A stretch of 64,000 nt of DNA from Actinobacteria bacterium OK074 (GTDB lineage: Bacteria > Actinomycetota > Actinomycetes > Streptomycetales > Streptomycetaceae): contig LJCV01000188.1 in assembly GCA_001298575.1 (NCBI GenBank), forward strand, positions 124,001 through 188,000. The letters are read 5' to 3'. Both the position numbers and the translations under genes were made by a program. The notes beneath the pieces were generated by a model. The model did not search any database. It saw only the letters and a list, made by a program, of their open reading frames with translations, and was not told the DNA's origin. Below are positions 26,526-35,520 of the stretch, piece after piece; the stretch's first letter is position 1; every line of letters begins with the position of its first letter.

Positions 26526-27701
26526 GCGGCCGAGGTCGCCGAGCCAGACGGCCGAGGGCTTGGCCGTACGCTCGAAGGTGACCGGGTCGACGGCGATCAG
26601 GCCGAAGGTCGGCCGGTAGCTGCCCCACTCGTAGTTGTCCAGGGCGCTCCAGGCCAGATAGCCCTCGACGTTGATCCCGTCCTCGATCGCGGCGGCGACC
26701 GCGTCCAACGCCCCCGCGTAGTAGTCGACGCGGCGGGTGTCGTCGGCCGTGGCGATACCGTTCTCGGTGACGATGAGGGCCGTGCCGTCGCCGATGACCT
26801 CGGCGGTGTGGCGCAGCGCGTACCCCACGGCGCCGGGGTAGTACTCCCACCCGGTCAGCGTCCGCTCGACGTCCTCGGGGGCCCGGACGGGACCGTCGTC
26901 GCCGATCTGGGTGCGGGTGTAGGACTGGACGCCGATGAAGTCGTCGCCGCGGGCGGCCTCGACGAAGACGTCCTCGCGGGGGTGGCTGTAGGCGGCCGTG
27001 GCCTCCTCCGCGCCCGGCAGCGCCTGGTAGACCTGGCTGGCGACGGTCCAGCCGACCCGTATGGCGGGGTTGATGCGCCGTACGGCCGCGACGGCCCCGT
27101 GGTGTGCGGCGATCAGCGCGTGGGTGGTCTTCTCGTCGGGGGTGATGGCGCCGCCCGTCGACGGCCATGCGGGCTCGCCCGTCCGGTCGGCCGCCGCGCT
27201 GATCGCGAGCACGTTCGGTTCGTTGATGGTGCACACATGGCCGACTCCGTCGGCGATGACCGGCGCGCAGGCTTCGACGTACCGGACGAACGCCTCGACG
27301 GCTCCGTCGACAGTCCACCCGCCGAGGTCCTCGAACCAGCGCGGGACGGTGAAGTGGTGCAGGGTCACCATCGGGCGCAGACCGCGGGCGCGGGCGCCCT
27401 CGACCATGCTCCGGTAGTGCGCGAGTTCGGCCCGGGAGATGAAGCCGCGTTCCGGTTCGATGCGGGCCCACTCGATGCCGAACCGGTAGTCGGTGAAGCC
27501 GAGTTCGGCGAGCAGGTCCATGTCCTGCCCCCAGCGGTGGTAGCTGTCGCAGGCGTCGAGGCTCGGCTCGTGGATGTTCGCCGCCGGGTCGTGCTCCCTG
27601 CGCCACCAGTCGCTGTTGACGTTGTTCCCCTCGATCTGGTGGCCGGCGGTGGAGGCACCCCAGAGGAAACCGGCGGGGAAGGGAGTGGACGTGTACGTCA
27701 T
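26499..27701 (-). CDS. GH1 beta-glucosidase
   Basis: A 400-aa family 1 enzyme starting MTYTSTPFPAGFLWGASTAG. The acid/base Glu lies in TINEPNV and the nucleophile Glu in IVTENGIAT; the aglycone-site region LAWSALDNYEWGSYRPTFG is typical. It lacks a signal peptide. It follows the permease gene by 74 bp and belongs to the ABC-importer operon, so it probably hydrolyses imported beta-glucosides. GH1 proteins usually have about 440-470 aa; this one is slightly short but keeps the core motifs. Confidence 0.92.
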   Translation of the reverse strand: MTYTSTPFPAGFLWGASTAGHQIEGNNVNSDWWRREHDPAANIHEPSLDACDSYHRWGQDMDLLAELGFTDYRFGIEWARIEPERGFISRAELAHYRSMVEGARARGLRPMVTLHHFTVPRWFEDLGGWTVDGAVEAFVRYVEACAPVIADGVGHVCTINEPNVLAISAAADRTGEPAWPSTGGAITPDEKTTHALIAAHHGAVAAVRRINPAIRVGWTVASQVYQALPGAEEATAAYSHPREDVFVEAARGDDFIGVQSYTRTQIGDDGPVRAPEDVERTLTGWEYYPGAVGYALRHTAEVIGDGTALIVTENGIATADDTRRVDYYAGALDAVAAAIEDGINVEGYLAWSALDNYEWGSYRPTFGLIAVDPVTFERTAKPSAVWLGDLGRSRELPRTA

Positions 27702-27775
27702 GGGTTGTTCTGTCTTTCTCGTGCGTGGGGGAGGCCGAAAACCCGTCGCGGGGGCGGAATCCGGGATACGCGGGG

Positions 27776-28666
27776 CTACTTGATGCCCGTGGCGGCGATG
27801 CCCTGGACGAAGTAGCGCTGAAGGGCGACGAACAGCGCGACCATGGGCGTGACGACCAGGACGGAACCGGCCAGCAGCAGGCCGTACTGGGTGGAGTTCT
27901 GGCCCTGTGAGTAGAGGGCCAGGGCGACCGGGAGGGTGTACTTGTCCTGGGTCTGGGAGGCGACCAGCGGCCAGAGGAAGCTGTTCCACGAGCCGAGGAA
28001 CGACATGATCGCCAGCGTCGCCAGCGGCGGTCCGCACAGTGGCAGCACGATCCGGGTGAACGTCCGCACCTGCCCGGCGCCGTCGATCCTGGCCGCCTCC
28101 AGCAGCTCGTCGGGGAGGTCCAGGATGAACTGCCGCATCAGGAACACCCCGAACGGCGAGGCCACGAACGGCAGGATCAGTGCCGGATAGGTGTCGATCA
28201 TGCCGAGCTTGGCGACCATGACGAACAGCGGCACGAAGGTCACCACGCCGGGCACCATCAGCATGGTCATCACCAGGGCGAACAACAGCCGCTTGCCGGC
28301 GAAGTCCAGCTTGGCCAGCGCGTAGCCCATCATCGAGCAGAAGAGCAGGTTGCCCAGCACGGTGAAGACCGCGACGAGCGCGCTGTTGAAGAAGTAGCGG
28401 CCGAAGTGGAGGTCGTCGAGCCAGGTCGTGAAGTTGCCCAGTGTGGGCGCCCGCGGCAGCCAGCCGTCGGGGTCGCGCAGCAGTTCGCCCTGGGTCTTGA
28501 AGGACCCGAGCAGCATCCACAGGAACGGCAACAGGGTCGCGGCGAGGGCCAGGACCAGGACGGTGTAGGTCACCGCGCGGGAGCGCCGGGAGGGTCCGGC
28601 CAGGCCGGCGCCGCGAGCGCGCGCCTTCCGTACTGGCCGGGGCGGGGCGGGTGTCGGCTGTGCCAT
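27776..28666 (-). CDS. Carbohydrate ABC transporter permease (MalG-like)
   Basis: A 296-aa inner permease of the CUT1 family with six predicted helices. The EAA loop is ELLEAARIDGAGQVRTFTRI followed by VLPLCGPPLA. The protein ends VQGIAATGIK, typical of MalG-type subunits. It begins ten bases after the first permease gene. It partners with the solute-binding lipoprotein and the MalF-like subunit. No ATPase gene lies in the operon, so it probably shares the general MsiK-type ATPase used by Streptomyces sugar importers. Confidence 0.93.
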   Translation of the reverse strand: MAQPTPAPPRPVRKARARGAGLAGPSRRSRAVTYTVLVLALAATLLPFLWMLLGSFKTQGELLRDPDGWLPRAPTLGNFTTWLDDLHFGRYFFNSALVAVFTVLGNLLFCSMMGYALAKLDFAGKRLLFALVMTMLMVPGVVTFVPLFVMVAKLGMIDTYPALILPFVASPFGVFLMRQFILDLPDELLEAARIDGAGQVRTFTRIVLPLCGPPLATLAIMSFLGSWNSFLWPLVASQTQDKYTLPVALALYSQGQNSTQYGLLLAGSVLVVTPMVALFVALQRYFVQGIAATGIK

Positions 28667-28676
28667 GTGCGCCGCC

Positions 28677-29633
28677 TCAGTCCTTCGTCCGCAGCAGCCG
28701 GAACTGCAGCACGCTCAGCGCGGCGATCACGGCGAACAGCACATAGCTGGCGGCCGACGCGTAGCCGTACTTGCCGAAGCCGAACTGGTTGTAGGTGAAG
28801 TAACCGACCGACAGCGTCGAGTCCAGCGGACCGCCCTGCGTCATGACGAACGACTCCTCGAAGAACTGGAGATAGCCCACCGACAGCATGACCGCGCCCA
28901 GCAGCAGGGTCGGGCGCAGCAGCGGCAGCGTGATCCGGCGGAAGCGCTGCCAGGCGTTCGCACCGTCCATGACCGCGGCTTCCCGCACCTCCGCGGGGAC
29001 GGTCTGCAACCCCGCCAGGAAGATGACCATCAGCGTGCCCATGTTGCGCCAGACCGTCATCACGATCAGCGACGGCAGCGCCCAGGTGGTGCTGTGCAGC
29101 CAGTCGGGCCCGCCGATGCCGAACCGGCCGAGCAGGGTGTTGAGCATGCCGTCGGGCTGGAGGACGAACCGCCACACGACGGACACGGCGACGATGCTGG
29201 TCACCACCGGCGTGTAGAAGCCGACCCGGAAGACGGTACGGAACCGGGTGATGCCGTTGTTGAGGGCGACCGCCAGGGCCAGCGCGACGGCCATCGTCAC
29301 CGGGATGCCGAGGACGACGACGTACGCGGTGTTGACCATGGACTTGCGGAACTGCGGGTCCTCGAACAGGGCCGTGTACTGCTGGAGGCCGACGAAGTCG
29401 ACGTCGAAGGGCGTCTGCACGTCGGTGCTGCGGAAATCGGTGAACGACATCACGAACGACGACACCAGCGGGACCAGCGCGAAGACGGCGAAGACCAGCA
29501 TGAACGGCAGCGCGAACAGCCAGGCGGCCAGTGTTGTGCGGCGCCGTTCGGTCATCGGGCCGCCGCCGGGTCCGTGGCCGGGCCCCGTGTCCCGGCGCTC
29601 TGGGGCCGGGGCGGGTGCGGTGGTGGAGGCCAT
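28677..29633 (-). CDS. Carbohydrate ABC transporter permease (MalF-like)
   Basis: A 318-aa CUT1 permease. A charged N-terminal tail precedes the first helix (AAWLFALPFMLVFAVFALVP). The EAA motif is EVREAAVMDGANAWQRFRRI. The region around DFRSTDVQTPFDVDFVGLQQ is characteristic of MalF-type subunits. Its ATG lies three bases after the stop of the binding-protein gene, so both are co-translated. It forms the channel heterodimer with the permease at 27776. Confidence 0.93.
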   Translation of the reverse strand: MASTTAPAPAPERRDTGPGHGPGGGPMTERRRTTLAAWLFALPFMLVFAVFALVPLVSSFVMSFTDFRSTDVQTPFDVDFVGLQQYTALFEDPQFRKSMVNTAYVVVLGIPVTMAVALALAVALNNGITRFRTVFRVGFYTPVVTSIVAVSVVWRFVLQPDGMLNTLLGRFGIGGPDWLHSTTWALPSLIVMTVWRNMGTLMVIFLAGLQTVPAEVREAAVMDGANAWQRFRRITLPLLRPTLLLGAVMLSVGYLQFFEESFVMTQGGPLDSTLSVGYFTYNQFGFGKYGYASAASYVLFAVIAALSVLQFRLLRTKD

Positions 29634-29636
29634 GGA

Positions 29637-30905
29637 TCAGTCCCCGGTCCCGATGGAGTCGGCGTCGCTCTGCAGGGTCTTGAGCGCGGAGGCGGGATCG
29701 GTGCCGTTCACGATCTTCTCCAGCTGGGTGTCGGCGGCGGCGCCGACCTGGGTCCAGGCGGTGTTGGCCGGCGGTGCCTTCGTGTCGGCGAGCTGCTTCC
29801 TGAAGACGGCGAGCTTCGGGTCGGCGGTCAGGCTCGGGTCGTCCCAGGCGGACCGGACGGAGGGCAGGTCGCCGGTGGCCTTGTACCAGTCGGCCTGCAC
29901 GCTCGGCTTCGACAGGTACTGCACCAGCTTCCAGGCCGCGCCGCTGTTCGCGGACTTCTTGAAGACCACCAGGTTCCCGCCGCCGGTGAACGACGTGGAG
30001 CTGCGGTCCTTCGGGATCGTCATGATGCCGTACTTCTTGTCGAAGCCCGTGCCGCCCGCCGCGTCGAGCAAGGAGATCTCGGCGGGACTGCCGACGAACA
30101 CGGGCGTGGTGCCGTTGACGAACGCCGCCTCCATGCCCCCGGTCGCCGTGGAGAGCCTGGGGTCGGCGATGCCGTCGGTGAAGAAGCTCTGGTAGTACTT
30201 CAGCCCGGCCGCCATCCGCGGGGTGTCGAACGTCCACTTGGTGCCGTCGGCGTTCATCAGCGACGCGCCGGCCGACCAGGCGAACGGCATGGCGAACTGG
30301 AAGGAGTCGGCACCGCCGGGTGCCAGGTTGACGCCCCACTTCGCGCCCGCCTCGGTCTGCAACGCCTTCGTCATGGCCTTGAACTCGGCGAAGGTCTTCG
30401 GTGGCGTCGGGTACCCGGCCTTTTTGGCCAGATCCGTGCGGTAGTAGATGACGCGGGTGTCCACGTACCACGGCACCCCGAGCGTGGCGCCCTTCACCAC
30501 GTTCGTCGACTTCGACCCCGCGAACATGTCACTGGTGTCGACGCCGCTGGGCACCGCCTGGAAGGCATTGGCGAAGTCGGGCATCCAGGTCGTGCCCATC
30601 ATCGCGACGTCGGGTGTCGTGCCGCCCGCGACAGCGGTCTGGTACTTGGAGTGCGCGTTGGCCCACGGGACCGCGGTGACCTCCACCTTCACCCCGGGAT
30701 TCGCCTTCTCGAAGCCCTTGACCAGTGCGGGAAGCTGCTCGGCCTCGGCGCCCTGCGCCCATACGGTCACCGTGCCGGTGACCTTGCCGGACGGTACGGA
30801 GGTGGTCGGCGTCGACGACGTGTCGGTACTGCCGCGCCCGCAGGCCGCGAGCACCAGCGCGCCGGCCACGCACAGGGCGGCCGCTGAAGTCCTTCTCGGC
30901 ATCAT
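29637..30905 (-). CDS. Sugar ABC transporter solute-binding lipoprotein
   Basis: A 422-aa family 1 extracellular solute-binding protein. The signal peptide ends in a lipobox (LVLAACG), so Cys is lipidated and the protein is membrane-tethered outside. Typical segments are VTVWAQGAEAEQLPALVKGF, TPDVAMMGTTWMPDFAN and the C-terminal AWKLVQYLSKP. ATG 30905 has AGGAGAGG seven bases upstream; a second ATG follows directly. It is the first gene of the importer/glycosidase operon, with a paired AAGCGCTT operator upstream. Confidence 0.94.
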   Translation of the reverse strand: MMPRRTSAAALCVAGALVLAACGRGSTDTSSTPTTSVPSGKVTGTVTVWAQGAEAEQLPALVKGFEKANPGVKVEVTAVPWANAHSKYQTAVAGGTTPDVAMMGTTWMPDFANAFQAVPSGVDTSDMFAGSKSTNVVKGATLGVPWYVDTRVIYYRTDLAKKAGYPTPPKTFAEFKAMTKALQTEAGAKWGVNLAPGGADSFQFAMPFAWSAGASLMNADGTKWTFDTPRMAAGLKYYQSFFTDGIADPRLSTATGGMEAAFVNGTTPVFVGSPAEISLLDAAGGTGFDKKYGIMTIPKDRSSTSFTGGGNLVVFKKSANSGAAWKLVQYLSKPSVQADWYKATGDLPSVRSAWDDPSLTADPKLAVFRKQLADTKAPPANTAWTQVGAAADTQLEKIVNGTDPASALKTLQSDADSIGTGD

Positions 30906-30981
30906 TGCTGATCCTCTCCTGGGAACCGTCGGCCGGCGGATGAAGGGCCGACGGGGCACAACGACTGAGCATCCAGCGTTT

Positions 30982-31023
30982 TAAGCGCTTAGATTCTCGA
31001 CGTGGGTGGAATCTAAGCGCTTA
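30982..31023. promoter_or_regulatory. Paired LacI operator upstream of the sugar operon
   Basis: Two TAAGCGCTTA palindromes (30982-30991 and 31014-31023) are themselves embedded in a larger perfect inverted repeat: AAGCGCTTAGATTC (30983-30996) and GAATCTAAGCGCTT (31009-31022). They lie 77-118 bp upstream of the binding-protein ATG. The third copy precedes the lacI gene. Confidence 0.8.
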
Positions 31024-31160
31024 GAGATGTGGCTGTAAAGAGTCCATGGCGGTCACGTTACGAACGCGGTCCGGGGGTGAACGTGTGAGTTCACCCCCGG
31101 TCGGCACCGGATGTGCGGGTCTCGCGGGGTGGTCGCCCTCCCCGCGAGCGGCCGACCCAC

Positions 31161-31229
31161 AGGCCCCGGAGCGCGGTGCCTCCAGGCCCCCGAGCACGGC
31201 ACCCCCAGACCCCGGAGCACGGCACCCCC
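31161..31229. repeat. Three tandem 23-bp repeats
   Basis: Units at 31161-31183, 31184-31206 and 31207-31229 begin AGGCCCC or AGACCCC, then GGAGCACGGCACCCCC or a near variant. Copies 2 and 3 differ at two positions; copy 1 differs a little more. They lie in the non-coding gap between the lacI stop and the operator of the sugar operon. A shorter GGGCTCTG repeat follows. Confidence 0.8.
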
Positions 31230-31279
31230 GGGCTCTGGGGCTCTGGTGCCCTGAAGCGCGCGCCGCTACCGGTGCGAAC

Positions 31280-32395
31280 TCACGGCCGGGAACAGCCGCA
31301 GCTCTCCCGCAGTACCACCTCGACCGGCAGCCTGCGGGCGACCTGCGGCCCCTCCGGGTTGGCGATCCGGTCCACGAGCAGGTCCACCGCGGCCCGTCCC
31401 ATCGCCTGCATCGGCTGGCGCACCGTCGTCAGCGAGGGGCGTACGACCCGGCCCGCGACGATCCCGTCGAACCCGGTGACAGCCACCTGTTCCGGCACGC
31501 GCACCCGGTGCTCGGCCAGCGCCGCCATCACGTTCAGCGCCGCGTCGTCGGTGACGCAGACGAACGCCTCCGGCAGACCGTCGCCACCGGGCGACAGCAG
31601 CTGGGCGACGGCGGCGCCGGTGTCCTGCGGATGCCCGGTGAACCGGGCCGACGGCTTGCGCGGCACCCGCAGTCCGGCTCCGCGCAGCGCCGCCTGGAAC
31701 CCCGCGAACCGCTCCCGTGCGTCGAACCAGCCCGCCTCGCCGACGAACTGCAGATCCCGCAGCCCGTGCCCGACGATCAGATGCTCCGTGACCGCCCGCA
31801 TGCCACCCCGGTTGTCGGCGCCGACCGTACTCGGCCCGTCGAGCCGGGTGTTCTCCGAGAGCGCCACCACGGGTATCCGCTGCGCGATCCGCTCCAGTAC
31901 GTCGTCGGGCACCGCGCGAGGGAGCACCGCCAGCCCGTCGACGCGCCCGACGATGTCCGTGACCGCCGTCGGACCGTCCGCCCGGGTGCCCCCGTTGATC
32001 AGCAGCGCGTAGCCCCGCTGCCAGCACTCCAGCTCCACGCCCCGCTGCACCTCGTCGACGTACAGCGGGAACCGGCGCAGGTCCTCGTCGTCGTCCCGCA
32101 CCACGGCGACGTCACCGCCGCGCGTTTTCGCGCTCGTCGGCTCCGGGGCGACCGGCACCTCGAAGGGCTCCGGCAGGTAGTAGTCGAACGAATACAGTCC
32201 CAGCGCCCCGGTCCGCCCGTGCGCCAGCCCCCGCGCGCTCGCGCTCGGCACGTAGTTCAGGGCCTCGGCCGCCGCCTCGACGATCCTGCGGGTCTCTTCC
32301 TTCACCTTGTGCGGCCGGCGAAAGGTCATCGACACGGTCGCGATGGACACCCCGGCGCGTTCCGCCACGTCATAGACCGTTGCAGCCTTCGCCAC
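31280..32395 (-). CDS. LacI-family repressor of the sugar operon
   Basis: A 371-aa regulator. The N-terminal HTH reads ATVYDVAERAGVSIATVSMT with the hinge helix region LNYVPSASARGLA; a periplasmic-binding-protein-like sensor domain follows (VDGLAVLPRA, VTGFDGIVAGRVVRPSLTTV). GTG 32395 was chosen because GGGAGG lies seven bases upstream. An ATG at 32437 abuts the operator palindrome and lacks a ribosome site. Box CTAAGCGCTTAG (32439-32450) implies self-repression, and the same box precedes the importer operon. Confidence 0.92.
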   Translation of the reverse strand: MAKAATVYDVAERAGVSIATVSMTFRRPHKVKEETRRIVEAAAEALNYVPSASARGLAHGRTGALGLYSFDYYLPEPFEVPVAPEPTSAKTRGGDVAVVRDDDEDLRRFPLYVDEVQRGVELECWQRGYALLINGGTRADGPTAVTDIVGRVDGLAVLPRAVPDDVLERIAQRIPVVALSENTRLDGPSTVGADNRGGMRAVTEHLIVGHGLRDLQFVGEAGWFDARERFAGFQAALRGAGLRVPRKPSARFTGHPQDTGAAVAQLLSPGGDGLPEAFVCVTDDAALNVMAALAEHRVRVPEQVAVTGFDGIVAGRVVRPSLTTVRQPMQAMGRAAVDLLVDRIANPEGPQVARRLPVEVVLRESCGCSRP

Positions 32396-32438
32396 GTCCC
32401 CGCCTCCCACCACTGCCCGACCACTGACAGTCGCCATG

Positions 32439-32450
32439 CTAAGCGCTTAG
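32439..32450. promoter_or_regulatory. LacI autoregulatory operator
   Basis: Perfect 12-bp palindrome CTAAGCGCTTAG, 44 bp upstream of the preferred lacI start. It matches the two boxes at 30982-31023. Confidence 0.75.
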
Positions 32451-32700
32451 ACCGCCGCTGCCGACGTCGCAGGGCGGTCGCGCCGCGCCGCGGGCGGCGC
32501 ACTTCGCCGGAGCCCGCCCCGGTCCACACCGAGGCGTCGAGGTAGGTGCTGTCGGCGGTGACCAGGCCGTCGGCGAAGGTTCGGATCGAACACCAGGCGG
32601 TGCGGCGGGTCGCGCCGGACGCTGCTGTCCGGCTGATCCGGCCCCCGAGCGCGGGCGCGGCCCGAGCCGGACCCGCGATCGAGGCTGTGGTGACCGGCCG

Positions 32701-33250
32701 TCAGCCGGCGGATCGCTGGTCCGAGGTGAGGTTCACCCACGTACAGGCCGGTTCCACCCGCGACGAGACCTCCAGCTTGCGGGAGATCTTCTTCAGGTGG
32801 AACGCCACGGTGTGCGCGGAGATGCGGAGATATAGAGCCGGCGGCCGACCTGCACGTTCGTCAGGCCCTGGCTCACCAGGTCGGCCACCGCGGACTCGGT
32901 GCCCGCCAGGGAGCCGGCGCGGGGTCCGGCGCGGGGTCCGGCGCGGCGCATCGGCCGCCGTACACGGCCCGGCCGCCCGCCGAGCTCGCGTCGGCCCGCA
33001 CCACGCACTCGCAGGCGAGCCGCTCGTCGCCCAGGTCGCGCGCGAAGCGCGGACCGGTCGACGTGTCGGACTGCCGGACGGCGCTCGGTGCCAGGACGAC
33101 GTGCAGGTCAGGCGGCAAGGTGTAGGCGCCGGCCTCTTCGGCCGGCTTGAGGCCGGTGTTCGTCTCGGCGAACGCGGTGCCGGCGTCGCCCGACGCGAGC
33201 GCGAACTCGGCGCGACAGGTGGTCGACGAACGGACCGCCACCCCGCGCAA
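32701..33250 (-). pseudogene. LuxR-family regulator remnant, frameshifted
   Basis: The C-terminal HTH can be read as TESAVADLVSQGLTNVQVG, RRLYIS, then AHTVAFHLKKISRKLEVSSR, ending ACTWVNLTSDQRSAG at 32701. The two halves are in different frames because GCGGAGAT is duplicated in tandem (32816-32823 and 32824-32831); removing one copy restores RRLYISAHTVAFH. Upstream, in yet another frame, AEFALASGDAGTAFAETNTG resembles the end of a TPR-type ATPase domain, so at least one more indel exists. A 12-bp in-frame repeat (CCGGCGCGGGGT, 32914-32946) lies between. The N-terminal ATPase part is gone. Confidence 0.75.
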
Positions 33251-33389
33251 GGGCCGACGGTGGCCGCCCACTCCACCGGCGCGGCTCGCCCCGCGGTGAA
33301 ACCGCACATCGTAGATGCCCGGGGCACGGTCGATGGGCCGATGCCCGATCTCCCCCGGAACCCGTCGGGCCGCGCGCGAGGATGTGGCC

Positions 33390-35456
33390 ATGGCGATCAC
33401 GGTTCCTGGTGAAGAGAGTTCGTTCGTCGGCCGGGCGGAGGAGATCGGCCTGATCGCCACGGCCCTGCCCGGCAGCCGGCTGGTCACGCTCACGGGGGCG
33501 GGCGGGGTGGGCAAGACCCGGCTGGCCCGACGGGCGGTGTCCCTGGGGCTGTTGGGGGCCGAGGACGACGTCGCCTGGGCGGATCTCTCCCCGCTGCTCA
33601 ACCCCGGGCTCCTCGCCGCCACCGTCGCGGACGCGCTCGGGCTGTCCGACCACACCCCGCGCATGCCCGCGGAGGCCGTCTGCGCCTGGATCGGCAGCCG
33701 CAGGACGATACTCGTGCTCGACTCCTGCGAGCACCTCCTGGCCGAGTGCCGTGATCTGGTGGGCGACCTCCTGACGGTGTGTCCGCGCCTGCTGGTGCTG
33801 GCCACCAGCCGGGAACCGCTGCGGGTGCGTGCCGAGGCGGTCGTACCGGTCGAGCCGCTGGCCTCCGCGCACGAGGCGCTCGCCCTGTTCGCCGACCGTG
33901 CCGCCGCGGCCGGCAGCCCGCTGAAGGACGACACCGACCGGGAACTGGCCACGACCCTGTGCGACCGCCTGGAACGGCTGCCGCTGGCGCTGGAACTCGC
34001 CGCCGCGCAGCTGCGGAGCATGCCGCTCGCGGAACTCTGCGCGGGCCCGGGCTCGGCGGTCGACCTTCCCCCGGCGCCGGGCCGCACGACACCGCCCCGG
34101 CACGCGGCGTTACGCACCACGATCGGCTGGAGCCACGAGCTGTGCACCCCGTTGGAGAGGCTGCTGTGGACCCGGCTGTCCTTCCTGCCCGGCGCCTTCG
34201 ACGAGAGCACCGCCCGGCAGGTGGCCCGCGGCGGCCCCCTGTCACCCCGCGGGGTGCGGCAGACCCTCTCCTCGCTGTGCGACAAGTCGGTCGTCGCACG
34301 GAAGGACGGCACGTACCGGATGCTGGACGCGGTCCGCGAGTACGGCCGGATGTGGCTGTCCGAACTGGGCGACCGGCGGGAGATCGCGGACCGGCACGCC
34401 GAACACGTGCTCGCCGAGACCCGGCGGGCCCATCTCGAATGGTTCGGCCCCGCCCAGCGGAGCTGGTACCGGCGGATCGAGTTCCTGCACGCCGACATCC
34501 GGCTGGCGGCCGACCATCTCCTGACGACCGATCCGGCCGCCGCCCTCGAAGTGATCGGCAACGTCACCTTCTTCTGGGTCTGTTCCGGCTACCTCTACGA
34601 GGCCCGGCAGTATTTGGAGCGCACGATGGGCCTGCTGCCGGTCGGGGACGGCGGCGTGGACGGGGACGATGGCGTGGACGAGGTGCGGGTGCTGGGGCTC
34701 TGGAGCCTCGGGCTGGCTCTGACGCTCCAGGGCGAGCACGCCGCCGCGCGGGTGGTCGCGGCCGACTGCCGCCGTGCGGCCACGGCCGCCTTCGACACCG
34801 AGGGGCTGGGCCGGGCCGCCTACCTGGAGGGCCTGCTGCACCTGCTGGAGGGCCGCCCGCTGGCCGCGGCGAACGTCGTCGAGCCGCTGGAGCGCGGTGC
34901 CGCCCTCTCCCGCCCCGACCGGCCGACCGGCGTGACCGCGATGTGCCGCCTCGTGCACGTCTTCGCCCTCACCGGCTCGGGCCGACTGGACCAGGCCCGG
35001 TACGAGGCGAACGAACTCCGGGACACCTGCGGGGCGTTGGACGAGTACTGGACGCGGTCCTACGTCGACCACCAGCTCGCCCTCATCGCCGTGCTGGAGC
35101 GGCGCGCACCGGACGCCGTGGTGCACGCCCGTGCGGTGCTCGACGCCAAGCAGCACATCGGGGACGCCTTCGGGGTCGCCATGGCCATGGACCTCCTCGC
35201 CATCGCGCTGGCCGACACGGGGGAGGCACGGGCCGCCGCCCACGCCTTCGGCGCGGCGACGCGCTTCTGGGAACGGGTCGGCCATCCGCAACGCGGCACG
35301 CCCGAACTGGCGGCGCTGCGCGACGAGTGCGAGGACCGCGTCGTACGGGTTCTGGGGACGAAACAGTACGAGCGGGTCCTGGAGCGGGCGGCGGCGTGCG
35401 ATGCGCGGACGCTTCTGGCGTGGGGTTCCCGTGGGGGGCCCTTGCCGGGGGAGTGA
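33390..35456 (+). CDS. NB-ARC/TPR signalling ATPase (AfsR/LuxR-like, no DNA-binding domain)
   Basis: A 688-aa STAND-type ATPase. After SSFVGRAEEIGLIA come Walker A GAGGVGKTRLA (residue about 35), Walker B ILVLDSCEHLL and the sensor segment LLVLATSREPLRV. A winged-helix-like region and a C-terminal helical TPR-type half follow. Family members usually carry an N-terminal SARP or C-terminal LuxR DNA-binding domain; here the protein ends ...LLAWGSRGGPLPGE without one. ATG 33390 follows GAGGA. It faces away from the LuxR remnant. It may regulate through a partner protein, or be a decayed regulator. Confidence 0.85.
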   Translation: MAITVPGEESSFVGRAEEIGLIATALPGSRLVTLTGAGGVGKTRLARRAVSLGLLGAEDDVAWADLSPLLNPGLLAATVADALGLSDHTPRMPAEAVCAWIGSRRTILVLDSCEHLLAECRDLVGDLLTVCPRLLVLATSREPLRVRAEAVVPVEPLASAHEALALFADRAAAAGSPLKDDTDRELATTLCDRLERLPLALELAAAQLRSMPLAELCAGPGSAVDLPPAPGRTTPPRHAALRTTIGWSHELCTPLERLLWTRLSFLPGAFDESTARQVARGGPLSPRGVRQTLSSLCDKSVVARKDGTYRMLDAVREYGRMWLSELGDRREIADRHAEHVLAETRRAHLEWFGPAQRSWYRRIEFLHADIRLAADHLLTTDPAAALEVIGNVTFFWVCSGYLYEARQYLERTMGLLPVGDGGVDGDDGVDEVRVLGLWSLGLALTLQGEHAAARVVAADCRRAATAAFDTEGLGRAAYLEGLLHLLEGRPLAAANVVEPLERGAALSRPDRPTGVTAMCRLVHVFALTGSGRLDQARYEANELRDTCGALDEYWTRSYVDHQLALIAVLERRAPDAVVHARAVLDAKQHIGDAFGVAMAMDLLAIALADTGEARAAAHAFGAATRFWERVGHPQRGTPELAALRDECEDRVVRVLGTKQYERVLERAAACDARTLLAWGSRGGPLPGE

Positions 35457-35520
35457 CCAGGCCCGGCCGGGAGGCACCAGCGGCCACCGGGATCGGCGTC
35501 ATGGTGTCGTGGACGAAGGG

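Noticed and set aside
31161..31229. Tandem repeats considered as a CRISPR array
   Set aside because: The units are directly adjacent without spacers and no cas gene is near.
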